DNA of 5,827 nt from Clostridiales bacterium (GTDB lineage: Bacteria > Bacillota > Clostridia > Oscillospirales > Acutalibacteraceae), in the NCBI GenBank assembly GCA_012511485.1, contig JAAZFZ010000304.1, positions 1-5,827 on the forward strand, read 5' to 3'. Of this stretch, positions 1 to 5,827 are shown in pieces (position 1 is the stretch's first letter; each line of letters begins with the position of its first letter). Below the pieces are notes generated by a model that saw only the letters and a program-made list of their open reading frames with translations, ran no database searches and was not told the DNA's origin. Position numbers and translations under genes: made by a program.

Positions 1-19
1 CAGAAAAAAGGAGCATAAA

Positions 20-382
20 ATGATAGAATTTAAGCCTGTAATTGAATCGGACAAGTCTGATTGCGAATATAAAGATATCAATGGTTTTTTCGGCTATATC
101 GCAATTGAGGACGGCAAAAAAGAGGTAGGAAATTGTCTTTCAAGGCTTGACGGTTACAGTATGTGTATTATCAGTTTAAGTGCTCAGGACAGCTTAACAG
201 CACAGGGATTGTTAAGGTCCGCCTTGAACTTTGGCGCAAACCGGGGCGCTTATATTGCAAAGGTTGACGAAGACTCTGCTGCCTCCATTGCCGAAAGCAT
301 GGGGTTTGAATATAAGGACGGTGTTTTAACCGGTGAAATTCCCGAAATTCTTGCCGGTGGTTGCAGCGGAAGTAAAAAATAA
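20..382 (+). CDS. GNAT-like small protein of unknown function
   Basis: This 120-residue protein has no function I can assign. Its second half looks like the C-terminal part of a GNAT N-acetyltransferase. A stretch around residues 62-80 (GLLRSALNFGANRGAYIAK) resembles the helix after the acetyl-CoA loop and the following strand. It is followed by a helix and SMGFEY (93-98), the place where GNATs carry their 'LGF' motif. The usual Q/RxxGxG/A pyrophosphate loop is not evident: the corresponding segment reads DSLTAQG (57-63). The protein is also shorter than the usual 140-170 residues. The end is distinctive, with TGEIPEIL (104-111) followed by a Cys-containing tail. No signal peptide or membrane segment is visible. 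The ATG is preceded by AAAGGAG at 7-13 with 6 nt spacing, which supports this start. It lies 68 nt upstream of yicC, but a strong promoter in between suggests it is not part of the same primary unit. The GNAT relation is inferred from pattern only. Confidence 0.75.
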   Translation: MIEFKPVIESDKSDCEYKDINGFFGYIAIEDGKKEVGNCLSRLDGYSMCIISLSAQDSLTAQGLLRSALNFGANRGAYIAKVDEDSAASIAESMGFEYKDGVLTGEIPEILAGGCSGSKK

Positions 383-383
383 T

Positions 384-413
384 TTGACAATTCAATTAAG
401 ATATTGGTACAAT
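384..413 (+). promoter_or_regulatory. Predicted SigA promoter for the yicC operon
   Basis: A perfect -35 box TTGACA (384-389) is followed by an 18-bp spacer and the -10 box TACAAT (408-413), which has one mismatch to consensus. The bases just before the -10 box give TGG at 405-407, an extended -10 (TGn). Transcription would start near 420-421, leaving a leader of about 30 nt before the yicC ATG at 451, with a GAGGG ribosome site at 437-441. The -35 box begins 1 nt after the stop codon of the upstream gene. This is the best promoter-like sequence I see at any gene junction, so it is the likely main promoter of the yicC-remA-gmk-rpoZ-priA-def-fmt run. The start point is inferred. Confidence 0.8.
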
Positions 414-450
414 ATAATTTAGGATAATTTGGGATAGAGGGCTCTTATAT

Positions 451-1329
451 ATGATAAAAAGCATGACGGGCTTCGGAAGGTCGCAAAAAACTGTTGACGG
501 ATACAGCATTATTTTTGAAATTAAAAGCGTAAATCATCGTTATTTTGAATTTTCTTCAAAAATAACCCGTACATACGGATTTCTTGATGAAAAGCTCAAA
601 AGCTTCTTGCAGACTAAAATAGCCAGAGGTAAGGTTGATTGCTTTGTTCAGATTGAAGCAATTGAAGAGAGCGATGTTGTTATCAAACTTAACAATTCCA
701 TTGTCAGCGGTTATCTTAACGCATTCAATGAGCTTTCAGAAAAATATGGGCTTAATAACGATGTTACTGTTTCAACCCTTTCTGCTTTTTCCGATATTTT
801 TTCGATTCATAAGGAACAGACAGATGAGGAAAAAATATGGGAGGCTGTTAAAACTGTTGCCTCCGAGGCTATTGAAAAGTTTACAGTTATGAGAGAGGCC
901 GAGGGGAAAAGGCTGGCTGAAGATGTGCTTTCTAGAGCGGATACAATCATAAAAAATGTTGAGATAATTGAGGAGCGATCACCGCAAAGTGTCAGAGAGT
1001 ATAATGATAAGCTTCTATTAAAGATGAGAGAGTTTCTAGATGGGGTTCATATTGATGAGCAGAGGATTTTGACCGAGGCTGCAATATTTGCAGATAAGGT
1101 AGCAGTTGCCGAGGAAACAGTAAGGCTTCACAGTCATATCGACCAGCTGAGAACTTTTTTCAAATCCGATGAGGCAATAGGCAGAAAACTCGATTTTCTA
1201 ATTCAGGAGATTAACAGGGAAGCAAACACCATCGGCTCAAAGGCTCAGGATGTTGAGATATCCCGCAGAGTTTTGGATATTAAGGCAGAAATTGAAAAGA
1301 TTCGTGAACAGATTCAGAATATTGAATAA
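451..1329 (+). CDS. yicC: YicC/YloC family endoribonuclease
   Basis: The 292-residue product is full length for the YicC family (about 285-295 residues). It carries the N-terminal YicC domain, opening with SMTGFG (4-9) and followed by EIKSVNHRYFE (23-33), both family signatures. A helical middle has REAEG (148-152). The C-terminal DUF1732 domain (about 205-292) includes ADKVAVAEE (214-222), RLHSHIDQL (225-233) and RKLDFLIQEINREANTIGSK (245-264). YicC proteins are cytoplasmic, oligomeric, metal-dependent RNA-cleaving enzymes: E. coli YicC is linked to RyhB degradation and B. subtilis YloC has been described as an RNase. In this organism the RNA target is unknown. The ATG has GAGGG at 437-441, 9 nt upstream, and follows the predicted promoter closely, so this is probably the first gene of the operon. 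The stop codon is 17 nt before remA. Confidence 0.95.
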   Translation: MIKSMTGFGRSQKTVDGYSIIFEIKSVNHRYFEFSSKITRTYGFLDEKLKSFLQTKIARGKVDCFVQIEAIEESDVVIKLNNSIVSGYLNAFNELSEKYGLNNDVTVSTLSAFSDIFSIHKEQTDEEKIWEAVKTVASEAIEKFTVMREAEGKRLAEDVLSRADTIIKNVEIIEERSPQSVREYNDKLLLKMREFLDGVHIDEQRILTEAAIFADKVAVAEETVRLHSHIDQLRTFFKSDEAIGRKLDFLIQEINREANTIGSKAQDVEISRRVLDIKAEIEKIREQIQNIE

Positions 1330-1346
1330 TTCTTTGGAGGCGTTTT

Positions 1347-1622
1347 ATGAGACTTGTTAACATAGGATTCGGAAATATGATAAATGCTTCAAGGCTTGTT
1401 GCGGTTGTTAGCCCTGAATCAGCCCCGATAAAAAGGATTATTCAGGAATCAAAGGAGAGAGGGACTTTAATTGATGCCACACACGGTAGGCGAACCAGGG
1501 CGGTTCTTATTACAGACAGTGACCATGTAGTATTATCCTATCTTCAATGCGAAACAGTTGCCAATCGTTTGCATGATGAAAGTGACGATAATGACATTTG
1601 GGAGGCTGAAAATGAAGATTGA
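1347..1622 (+). CDS. remA: RemA/DUF370 family DNA-binding regulator
   Basis: The 91-residue product matches RemA (formerly YlzA, DUF370) almost end to end: NIGFGN (5-10), VSPESAPIKRIIQE (21-34), LIDATHGRRTRAV (41-53) and TDSDHVVLS (56-64). In B. subtilis RemA activates biofilm matrix operons and osmoprotection genes by wrapping DNA around a ring-shaped oligomer. Its important arginines R18, R50 and R51 correspond to R16, R48 and R49 here, all kept. A His replaces the Tyr seen in B. subtilis just before GRRTRAV. The last 16 residues (76-91) are strongly acidic, with nine Asp/Glu. The start is well supported: GGAGG at 1336-1340 lies 6 nt before the ATG. The 3' end overlaps gmk by 11 nt. Target genes cannot be seen here. 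In many clostridia the gene is a fixed member of this housekeeping cluster, so a matrix role should not be assumed. Confidence 0.95.
   Translation: MRLVNIGFGNMINASRLVAVVSPESAPIKRIIQESKERGTLIDATHGRRTRAVLITDSDHVVLSYLQCETVANRLHDESDDNDIWEAENED
1600..1605 (+). promoter_or_regulatory. Ribosome binding site deciding the gmk start
   Basis: GGGAGG lies 6 nt upstream of the ATG at 1612, within the codons for residues 84-87 of RemA. It picks 1612 as the gmk start. The in-frame ATG at 1558 would add 18 residues that do not look like guanylate kinase and would overlap remA by 65 nt. The ATG at 1627 has only a weak upstream match. Confidence 0.8.
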
Positions 1623-2229
1623 GAAAATGGGCTTATTGATCATCCTCTCAGGGCCTTCGGGTTCCGGAAAAGATACGGTTCTCAACGAGCTTTCAAAGCA
1701 AGATGATGATATAAAAATATCTATATCACTCACTACAAGGCCCAAAAGGGATTGGGAGATTGACGGTGTACATTATTACTTTGTTGCCGAGAATTATTTT
1801 TTGAGAAAGATTGAATGTAATCAGATATTAGAATATGCCGTCTATAATGGCAACTACTACGGAACTCCTAAGTCGATTATTGACCAGTGGCTCGCAAACG
1901 GTGAAACAGTTATTTTAAAAATTGAAGTCCAGGGTGCGCAGAAAATCAGAGAAATTTACCCTGATGCCGTGAGCATTTTTCTCATGCCTCCGTCAATGAA
2001 AATATTAAAGGAAAGGCTTTTCAAGCGTGAATCCGAAAAAAATGATGAGATTCAGAGAAGGCTTTCTATTGCCATTGATGAGATTAAGCGCGCAACAGAG
2101 TATAATTATATAGTCGTTAATGATTTGCTTGACTATGCGGTCAGCGATATTAGGGCAATAATTAGGGCTGAGAGGCAAAGCTCACCAAGATTGGAATATT
2201 TAATAAATGAGGTAATAGAAAATGATTAA
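1612..2229 (+). CDS. gmk: Guanylate kinase
   Basis: Guanylate kinase converts GMP (or dGMP) and ATP to GDP and ADP in the cytoplasm, an essential step towards GTP. From the ATG at 1612 the protein has 205 residues, the usual length. The ATP-binding P-loop is GPSGSGK (14-20). The GMP-binding region runs SLTTRPKRDWEIDGVHYYF (39-57). By alignment with yeast guanylate kinase it keeps the Ser, both Arg, Glu and Tyr that contact GMP (S39, R43, R46, E49, Y55), and E74, Y83 and T85 follow in LEYAVYNGNYYGT. Family features continue with KIEVQGAQ (103-110), FLMPPS (123-128), the lid region with R135 and R139, and IVVND (167-171). Unusual points are Trp48 where Gly is typical (RxGE becomes RDWE), Pro-Lys at 44-45 instead of x-Pro, and RESE (139-142) in place of RGTE. 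It overlaps remA by 11 nt and rpoZ by 8 nt. Confidence 0.95.
   Translation: MKIEKMGLLIILSGPSGSGKDTVLNELSKQDDDIKISISLTTRPKRDWEIDGVHYYFVAENYFLRKIECNQILEYAVYNGNYYGTPKSIIDQWLANGETVILKIEVQGAQKIREIYPDAVSIFLMPPSMKILKERLFKRESEKNDEIQRRLSIAIDEIKRATEYNYIVVNDLLDYAVSDIRAIIRAERQSSPRLEYLINEVIEND
2209..2213 (+). promoter_or_regulatory. Ribosome binding site for rpoZ inside gmk
   Basis: GAGGT sits 8 nt before the rpoZ ATG at 2222 and lies within the last codons of gmk. Together with the 8-nt overlap of the two genes this suggests that ribosomes finishing gmk re-initiate on rpoZ. Confidence 0.65.
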
Positions 2230-2431
2230 TAACGATTTAAGCAAGGTTTTAAGAGGTAAAATCAGCAGATATTCTCTTGTGACTGCTACTGCAAAAAGGG
2301 CACGAATGATTGCCGAGCAAGCAGATGAAGACGGAATCATTATTACCGAAAAACCAGTTAGCACAGCAATCAACGAAATAATTGAAGGTAAATACAAAAT
2401 AATTGAACCGGAAGAAATCAGGAATATCTAA
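2222..2431 (+). CDS. rpoZ: DNA-directed RNA polymerase subunit omega
   Basis: Omega is the small RNA polymerase subunit that clamps the C-terminal part of beta-prime and helps core assembly. The 69-residue product is normal for Firmicutes. It shows the family signature SRYSLV (15-20) followed by AKRAR (24-28), and then KPVSTAINEIIEGK (44-57), which matches the usual KPv..A..Ei..Gk block. The tail is short and acidic. The ATG overlaps the last 8 nt of gmk in another frame, with an upstream GAGGT. The next gene, priA, begins 23 nt after the stop, where the B. subtilis cluster has coaBC instead. Confidence 0.93.
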   Translation: MINNDLSKVLRGKISRYSLVTATAKRARMIAEQADEDGIIITEKPVSTAINEIIEGKYKIIEPEEIRNI

Positions 2432-2454
2432 TTTAGATTTCAAGAGGTATAATT

Positions 2455-4923
2455 ATGCCAAAGCTCAACATTGCAAAAGTAGCAGTTGAAAACACGGCAT
2501 ATCATTTCGATAAGCTTTTCGACTATTCAATTGATGACAGCCTGCTCAGCAGCGCAAAGCCCGGCTGCCGTGTCACCGTACCCTTCGGCAGCGGTAACAG
2601 GCAGAGGATTGGGATTATTTTTGATGTTTGTGAAAGCAGCACTAATTCTGTCCAAAAGGGAATAAAAAAAATTACGGCGGTGCTTGATGAAGCATCGCTT
2701 ATTAATAATGAAATGCTTGAACTGGCACTCTGGATAAAGAACAGAACCTTCTGCACGCTCTTTGAAGCTGCAAAGTTGCTTTTACCCTCTGGAATCAATC
2801 TAAAAATTCAGATTTCATATGCGGCTGTCCCGAAAGATGAGAATGAGCGAAATAATTTACCGGATGATGAGCGGTTGATATATGATTATTTGCTTGAGAA
2901 AGGCGGATACATAAAAAGCTCTAAGCTATTGAATGCTTTGGGTTTTGACGACTCCTGCAGCCTGCCGGAAGGCATGGTAAAAAAAGGCTTAATTGTTCGC
3001 AATTATGACGCAGTTCGGAATATTGGTGATTTAAATGTCAAGATGGTTCGCCTTTCGCATGGATTTGAAGATAATGAAAGAAGCCCCAAGCTCACACTCA
3101 AACAGAAAAACATTGTAGAGCTGCTCAGGGATATCGGCTCTGCATCAGTCAAGGAGGTTTGTTATTTTACGGGGCTTACACCTTCCGTAACAGCTTCACT
3201 CGAAAGAAAAGGGATAGTTGAATTCTTTGAAAACGAGATATACCGAAATCCTTACGGTGGCATTGATTTTCAACCTGAGAATAAGGATATAAGGCTAACC
3301 GAAAAGCAGAATGAGGTTTGCAAAAGCCTGATTAATCAGTATAAACACGGCGGTGGGGGAGCGTTGCTTTTCGGTGTAACCGGTAGCGGAAAAACTCAGG
3401 TTTATCTGCGACTGATTGACCAAGCTGTTGAGAACGGTGACGGAGTAATTCTAATGGTACCCGAAATTTCATTGACTCCGCAGACCTTGAAGCTTTTTCA
3501 TGGCAGGTACGGCAACAGTGTTGCCGTGTTCCACAGCGCACTTTCCATAGGTGAAAGGCTGGATGAATGGAAAAGGATTAAAAGAGGAGAGGCAAAGATA
3601 GTTGTTGGCACAAGGTCAGCTGTTTTTGCACCGTTTGAAAAAATCGGCATAATAATAATTGATGAGGAGCAGGAGCATACATATAAGTCAGAATCCTCTC
3701 CCAGATACAGTGCAAAGGATGTTGCCCGTTTCAGATGTGCAAAGCACGGCGCACTTCTTCTTCTTGCTTCAGCAACACCGAGCATTGAAAGCTATGCCGC
3801 CGCTCTTAAAGGTCGATATACGCTAAACATCCTTAACGAGCGATATGGCAATGCAATATTGCCTAAGGTTATTACCGTTGATATGAGCGAGGAGAGAAGA
3901 AAAGGCAATGCCTCATCGCTCAGCGTCACTCTTGTTGATGAATTAAGGCAAAATCTCGAGGCAGGGCACCAGTCAATACTCCTGATAAACAGGAGGGGTT
4001 ACAACACTTTTGCCGCCTGTCTTGATTGCGGTCATGTTATTTCCTGCCCTTCGTGCAGCATTTCAATGACATACCATCACGCCAACGGCAGGCTTATGTG
4101 TCATTACTGCGGATATTCTGCACCTTTTACAACGGTTTGCAATGACTGCGGCAAGGATTCCGTCAAATATTCGGGATTTGGAACTCAAAAGATTGAAGAT
4201 GAGTTATCTCAAATGCTGCCAGAAGCGAGAATTTTGCGTATGGATACGGACACTACAATGGCAAAGTTTTCACACGAAACTAAGTTAAAGGATTTTGCAG
4301 ACAAAAAATATGATATTTTGCTCGGCACTCAAATGGTTGCAAAGGGGCTGGATTTTGAGAATGTAACACTTGTGGGTGTTGTTTCGGTTGACCAGCAGCT
4401 TTATAATGATGATTACAGAAGTCTTGAGCGAACCTTTGCCCTTTTGACTCAGGTGGTCGGACGAGCAGGCAGGGGACAATATGAAGGCAAAGCTGTTATA
4501 CAGACGCTGACGCCAGAGAATGAGATTATTAACCTTGCTGCAAAGCAGGATTATGAAGCTTTTTTTAACACCGAAATAAAAATCAGAAAAATGCTTATAT
4601 ATCCGCCATTTTGTGATATATGCGTTATTAATCTAATCTGCGAGGAGGAGCTTTTTGTCAGGGCGGGTGCCAAAAAGGTTCTTGAAATGATTCAAATCGC
4701 TTCGAGAGAAAAATATCAAAACGAAAAAATAATTGTTCTCGGTCCGATGCCAGCGCGTGTTCTAAAGGTCAGCAACAAATATAGATACAGACTATTAATT
4801 AAGTGCCGCAATTCAACTAATTTTAGAAAAATGATATCCGAAATATTATGCGATTTTGGTAAAGATACAAAATTTAACAAGGTTACTTTATATGCAGACA
4901 TTAACCCTGAGAGCATACTATAA
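2455..4923 (+). CDS. priA: Primosomal protein N', replication-restart DNA helicase
   Basis: PriA recognises stalled or collapsed replication forks, unwinds DNA 3'-5' using ATP and starts reloading of the replicative helicase. The product is 822 residues, in the upper normal range. The N-terminal 3'-DNA-binding domain (about 1-115) includes FDYSI (22-26) and PGCRVTVPFG (36-45). A winged-helix-like linker spans about 130-265. The helicase core follows: Walker A GVTGSGKT (307-314), GTRSAVFAPF (385-394), Walker B DEEQ (403-406), SATPS (439-443), GTQMVAKGLDF (624-634) and QVVGRAGR (666-673). The zinc-binding insert has all eight cysteines: 522, 525, 531, 534, 549, 552, 562 and 565. The C-terminal domain has YPPF (716-719) and ends in ADINPESIL. 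Walker B is DEEQ rather than the DEEH of E. coli. The ATG has AGAGG at 2443-2447, 7 nt upstream. No frameshift or truncation is seen. Confidence 0.97.
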   Translation: MPKLNIAKVAVENTAYHFDKLFDYSIDDSLLSSAKPGCRVTVPFGSGNRQRIGIIFDVCESSTNSVQKGIKKITAVLDEASLINNEMLELALWIKNRTFCTLFEAAKLLLPSGINLKIQISYAAVPKDENERNNLPDDERLIYDYLLEKGGYIKSSKLLNALGFDDSCSLPEGMVKKGLIVRNYDAVRNIGDLNVKMVRLSHGFEDNERSPKLTLKQKNIVELLRDIGSASVKEVCYFTGLTPSVTASLERKGIVEFFENEIYRNPYGGIDFQPENKDIRLTEKQNEVCKSLINQYKHGGGGALLFGVTGSGKTQVYLRLIDQAVENGDGVILMVPEISLTPQTLKLFHGRYGNSVAVFHSALSIGERLDEWKRIKRGEAKIVVGTRSAVFAPFEKIGIIIIDEEQEHTYKSESSPRYSAKDVARFRCAKHGALLLLASATPSIESYAAALKGRYTLNILNERYGNAILPKVITVDMSEERRKGNASSLSVTLVDELRQNLEAGHQSILLINRRGYNTFAACLDCGHVISCPSCSISMTYHHANGRLMCHYCGYSAPFTTVCNDCGKDSVKYSGFGTQKIEDELSQMLPEARILRMDTDTTMAKFSHETKLKDFADKKYDILLGTQMVAKGLDFENVTLVGVVSVDQQLYNDDYRSLERTFALLTQVVGRAGRGQYEGKAVIQTLTPENEIINLAAKQDYEAFFNTEIKIRKMLIYPPFCDICVINLICEEELFVRAGAKKVLEMIQIASREKYQNEKIIVLGPMPARVLKVSNKYRYRLLIKCRNSTNFRKMISEILCDFGKDTKFNKVTLYADINPESIL

Positions 4924-4948
4924 ATAAAAACTGTCTGGAGATGTAAAA

Positions 4949-5398
4949 ATGGCATACAGAAATATAGTAAAAAAGGGCGATCCGATTTTATACAGAAAAA
5001 GCAGAAGAGTTGAGGTTTTTGACAAAAAACTTCACACTCTGCTTGATGATATGAAAGAAACACTTTATCGTGAGAACGGAGTCGGGCTTGCTGCCGTTCA
5101 GGTGGGAGTTCTCAAGAGAGTTATTGTCATCGATGTCGGAGAAGGTCTGATTGAATTGGTGAACCCTGAAATTGTTTTTACCCAAGGTGTTCAGGAGGAG
5201 GCAGAGGGCTGCCTTTCACTGCCGGGTGAATACGGTGTTACCTCAAGGCCTGCCGTAGTCAAGATTAAGGCTCAAAACAGAAACGGCCAATGGTGCTTAT
5301 ATAAAGGCGAAGAGCTCAAGGCACGCTGCCTTTGCCATGAAATTGACCATCTTGACGGTATTCTGTTTACAAAGCGTGTAATAAAACCTGTCGATTAA
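4949..5398 (+). CDS. def: Peptide deformylase
   Basis: This metalloenzyme removes the formyl group from the N-terminal methionine of nascent proteins at the ribosome exit. The 149-residue product contains the three diagnostic motifs: GVGLAAVQ (44-51), EGCLSLPG (86-93) and HEIDHLDG (130-137). Gln51, Cys88, Glu131, His130 and His134 are the expected catalytic and metal-binding residues. Motif I has Val in place of the more common Pro (GxGLAAPQ), which should not affect catalysis. Length and motif spacing fit a compact bacterial deformylase. The ATG follows GGAG at 4937-4940 with 8 nt spacing and lies 25 nt after priA. It is directly followed by fmt, the enzyme that adds the formyl group to initiator tRNA, a pairing conserved across bacteria. 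Confidence 0.96.
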   Translation: MAYRNIVKKGDPILYRKSRRVEVFDKKLHTLLDDMKETLYRENGVGLAAVQVGVLKRVIVIDVGEGLIELVNPEIVFTQGVQEEAEGCLSLPGEYGVTSRPAVVKIKAQNRNGQWCLYKGEELKARCLCHEIDHLDGILFTKRVIKPVD

Positions 5399-5402
5399 GG
5401 AG
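5396..5402 (+). promoter_or_regulatory. Ribosome binding site of fmt overlapping the def stop
   Basis: TAAGGAG includes the def stop codon (TAA, 5396-5398) and a strong Shine-Dalgarno core, 6 nt before the fmt ATG. The def terminator codon and fmt initiation signal share bases, consistent with coupled translation of the two genes. Confidence 0.75.
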
Positions 5403-5408
5403 AATAGA

Positions 5409-5827
5409 ATGAAAATTGTCTTTATGGGTACGCCCGATTTTGCTGTTCCCTGCTTTAAAAGGCTGATTTCGGACGGCCACCAAGTTTTGGCGGCATTTAC
5501 TCAGCCGGACAAACCTAAAGGCAGAGGGCATTTACTCACGCCGCCCGAAGTGAAAATTGCCGCAACGGAAAACAATATCCCCGTTTATCAGCCACACAGT
5601 TTAAAGGATTCTCAAACCTTTGAATTACTTAAGGGATTGAATCCTGAGTTAATTGTTGTTGTGGCATACGGCAAGATATTACCTGAAAACATTTTAAAGC
5701 TCCCCAAATTCGGGTGCATTAATATCCATGCATCGCTTCTGCCAAAGTACAGAGGTGCTGCTCCGATTCAGTGGGCAGTATTAAACGGTGATAAGGTTAC
5801 CGGAATAACTTCTATGGAGATGGACGC
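5409..5827 (+). CDS. fmt: Methionyl-tRNA formyltransferase (5' part, cut by window end)
   Basis: Fmt transfers a formyl group from 10-formyltetrahydrofolate to Met-tRNA(fMet), making the initiator tRNA. Only 139 complete codons of an enzyme of about 310 residues are present, and the reading frame is still open at the window edge. The visible part is the N-terminal Rossmann-type formyltransferase domain: MKIVFMGTPDFAVP (1-14), QPDKPKGRG (32-40), VVAYGKILP (84-92), and the folate-site signature NIHASLLPKYRG (105-116) with the catalytic Asn105 and His107. TGITSMEMD (131-139) ends at the Asp that completes the active site in the E. coli enzyme. The SLLP segment (109-112) is the conserved family loop. 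The C-terminal tRNA-binding domain lies beyond the window. Its gap to def is 10 nt. Confidence 0.97.
   Translation, partial: MKIVFMGTPDFAVPCFKRLISDGHQVLAAFTQPDKPKGRGHLLTPPEVKIAATENNIPVYQPHSLKDSQTFELLKGLNPELIVVVAYGKILPENILKLPKFGCINIHASLLPKYRGAAPIQWAVLNGDKVTGITSMEMD

Noticed and set aside
1558..1611. Longer gmk start at the ATG at 1558
   Set aside because: It would overlap remA by 65 nt, add 18 residues unlike guanylate kinase, and lacks a good ribosome site. GGGAGG at 1600-1605 points clearly to 1612.
2075..2106. TTGATG and TATAAT inside gmk as an internal promoter for rpoZ/priA
   Set aside because: The spacer is 20 bp, outside the useful range. TATAAT-like strings are expected by chance in AT-rich coding sequence.
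2448..2453. TATAAT just before the priA start
   Set aside because: It lies 1 nt from the ATG with no matching -35 box, and it overlaps the ribosome-site spacer.
3660..3672. PriA Walker B reading DEEQ rather than DEEH as a sign of a defective helicase
   Set aside because: The catalytic Asp-Glu pair is intact, all other motifs and all eight zinc cysteines are present, and I recall DEEQ as a usual form in clostridial PriA.
4716..5063. Minus-strand open frame of 115 codons across the priA/def junction
   Set aside because: It is antisense to the clear priA and def genes, has no ribosome site I can support, and its product looks like no family. It is a shadow of the coding strand.
5078..5101. Val for Pro in deformylase motif I as a defect
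   Set aside because: The catalytic Gln51 and all metal ligands are kept, and this position varies among functional deformylases.
1..5827. CRISPR array, mobile element, tRNA/rRNA, riboswitch or rho-independent terminator
   Set aside because: Reading both strands I saw no repeated spacer array, transposase-like frame, structured RNA signature, or GC-rich hairpin followed by a T run at any gene junction.

Overview
The window is a stretch of core chromosome from a low-to-moderate GC (about 40% by eye) Firmicute, most likely a member of the Clostridia. This rests on gene order, Shine-Dalgarno-rich tight spacing, AT-rich codon use, a RemA-family gene and a clostridial-looking small protein at the left end. 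A gut or rumen Ruminococcaceae/Oscillospiraceae-type organism would fit, but the sequence alone cannot fix the genus. All supported genes lie on the + strand.

Layout: (1) 20-382 is a 120-residue protein of no assigned function that resembles the C-terminal half of a GNAT acetyltransferase. (2) 383-450 is a short intergenic gap with a near-consensus SigA promoter (TTGACA, 18 bp, TGnTACAAT) that appears to start the next operon. (3) 451-1329 is yicC (YicC/YloC endoribonuclease family), 1347-1622 remA (DUF370/RemA DNA-binding regulator), 1612-2229 gmk (guanylate kinase), 2222-2431 rpoZ (RNA polymerase omega), 2455-4923 priA (replication-restart helicase), 4949-5398 def (peptide deformylase), and 5409 to the window end is fmt (Met-tRNA formyltransferase, 5' part only). 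Gaps within the run are 10 to 25 nt, or overlaps of 11 nt (remA/gmk) and 8 nt (gmk/rpoZ). I see no terminator between genes, so yicC to fmt is most simply read as one transcription unit.

This is the well-known Firmicute cluster seen in Bacillus subtilis as yloC-remA-gmk-rpoZ-coaBC-priA-def-fmt, here without coaBC between rpoZ and priA. The genes join RNA turnover, GMP phosphorylation, RNA polymerase assembly, replication restart and the N-formylmethionine cycle. Fmt adds the formyl group to initiator Met-tRNA and Def removes it from the nascent protein.

I found no mobile element, CRISPR array, RNA gene, riboswitch or new defence-like system. The points worth a second look are modest: the unassigned GNAT-like protein, the promoter placed directly after it, a guanylate kinase with an unusual GMP-binding loop, overlapping gene junctions that suggest translational coupling, an acidic tail on RemA that doubles as the gmk ribosome binding site, and the missing coaBC.
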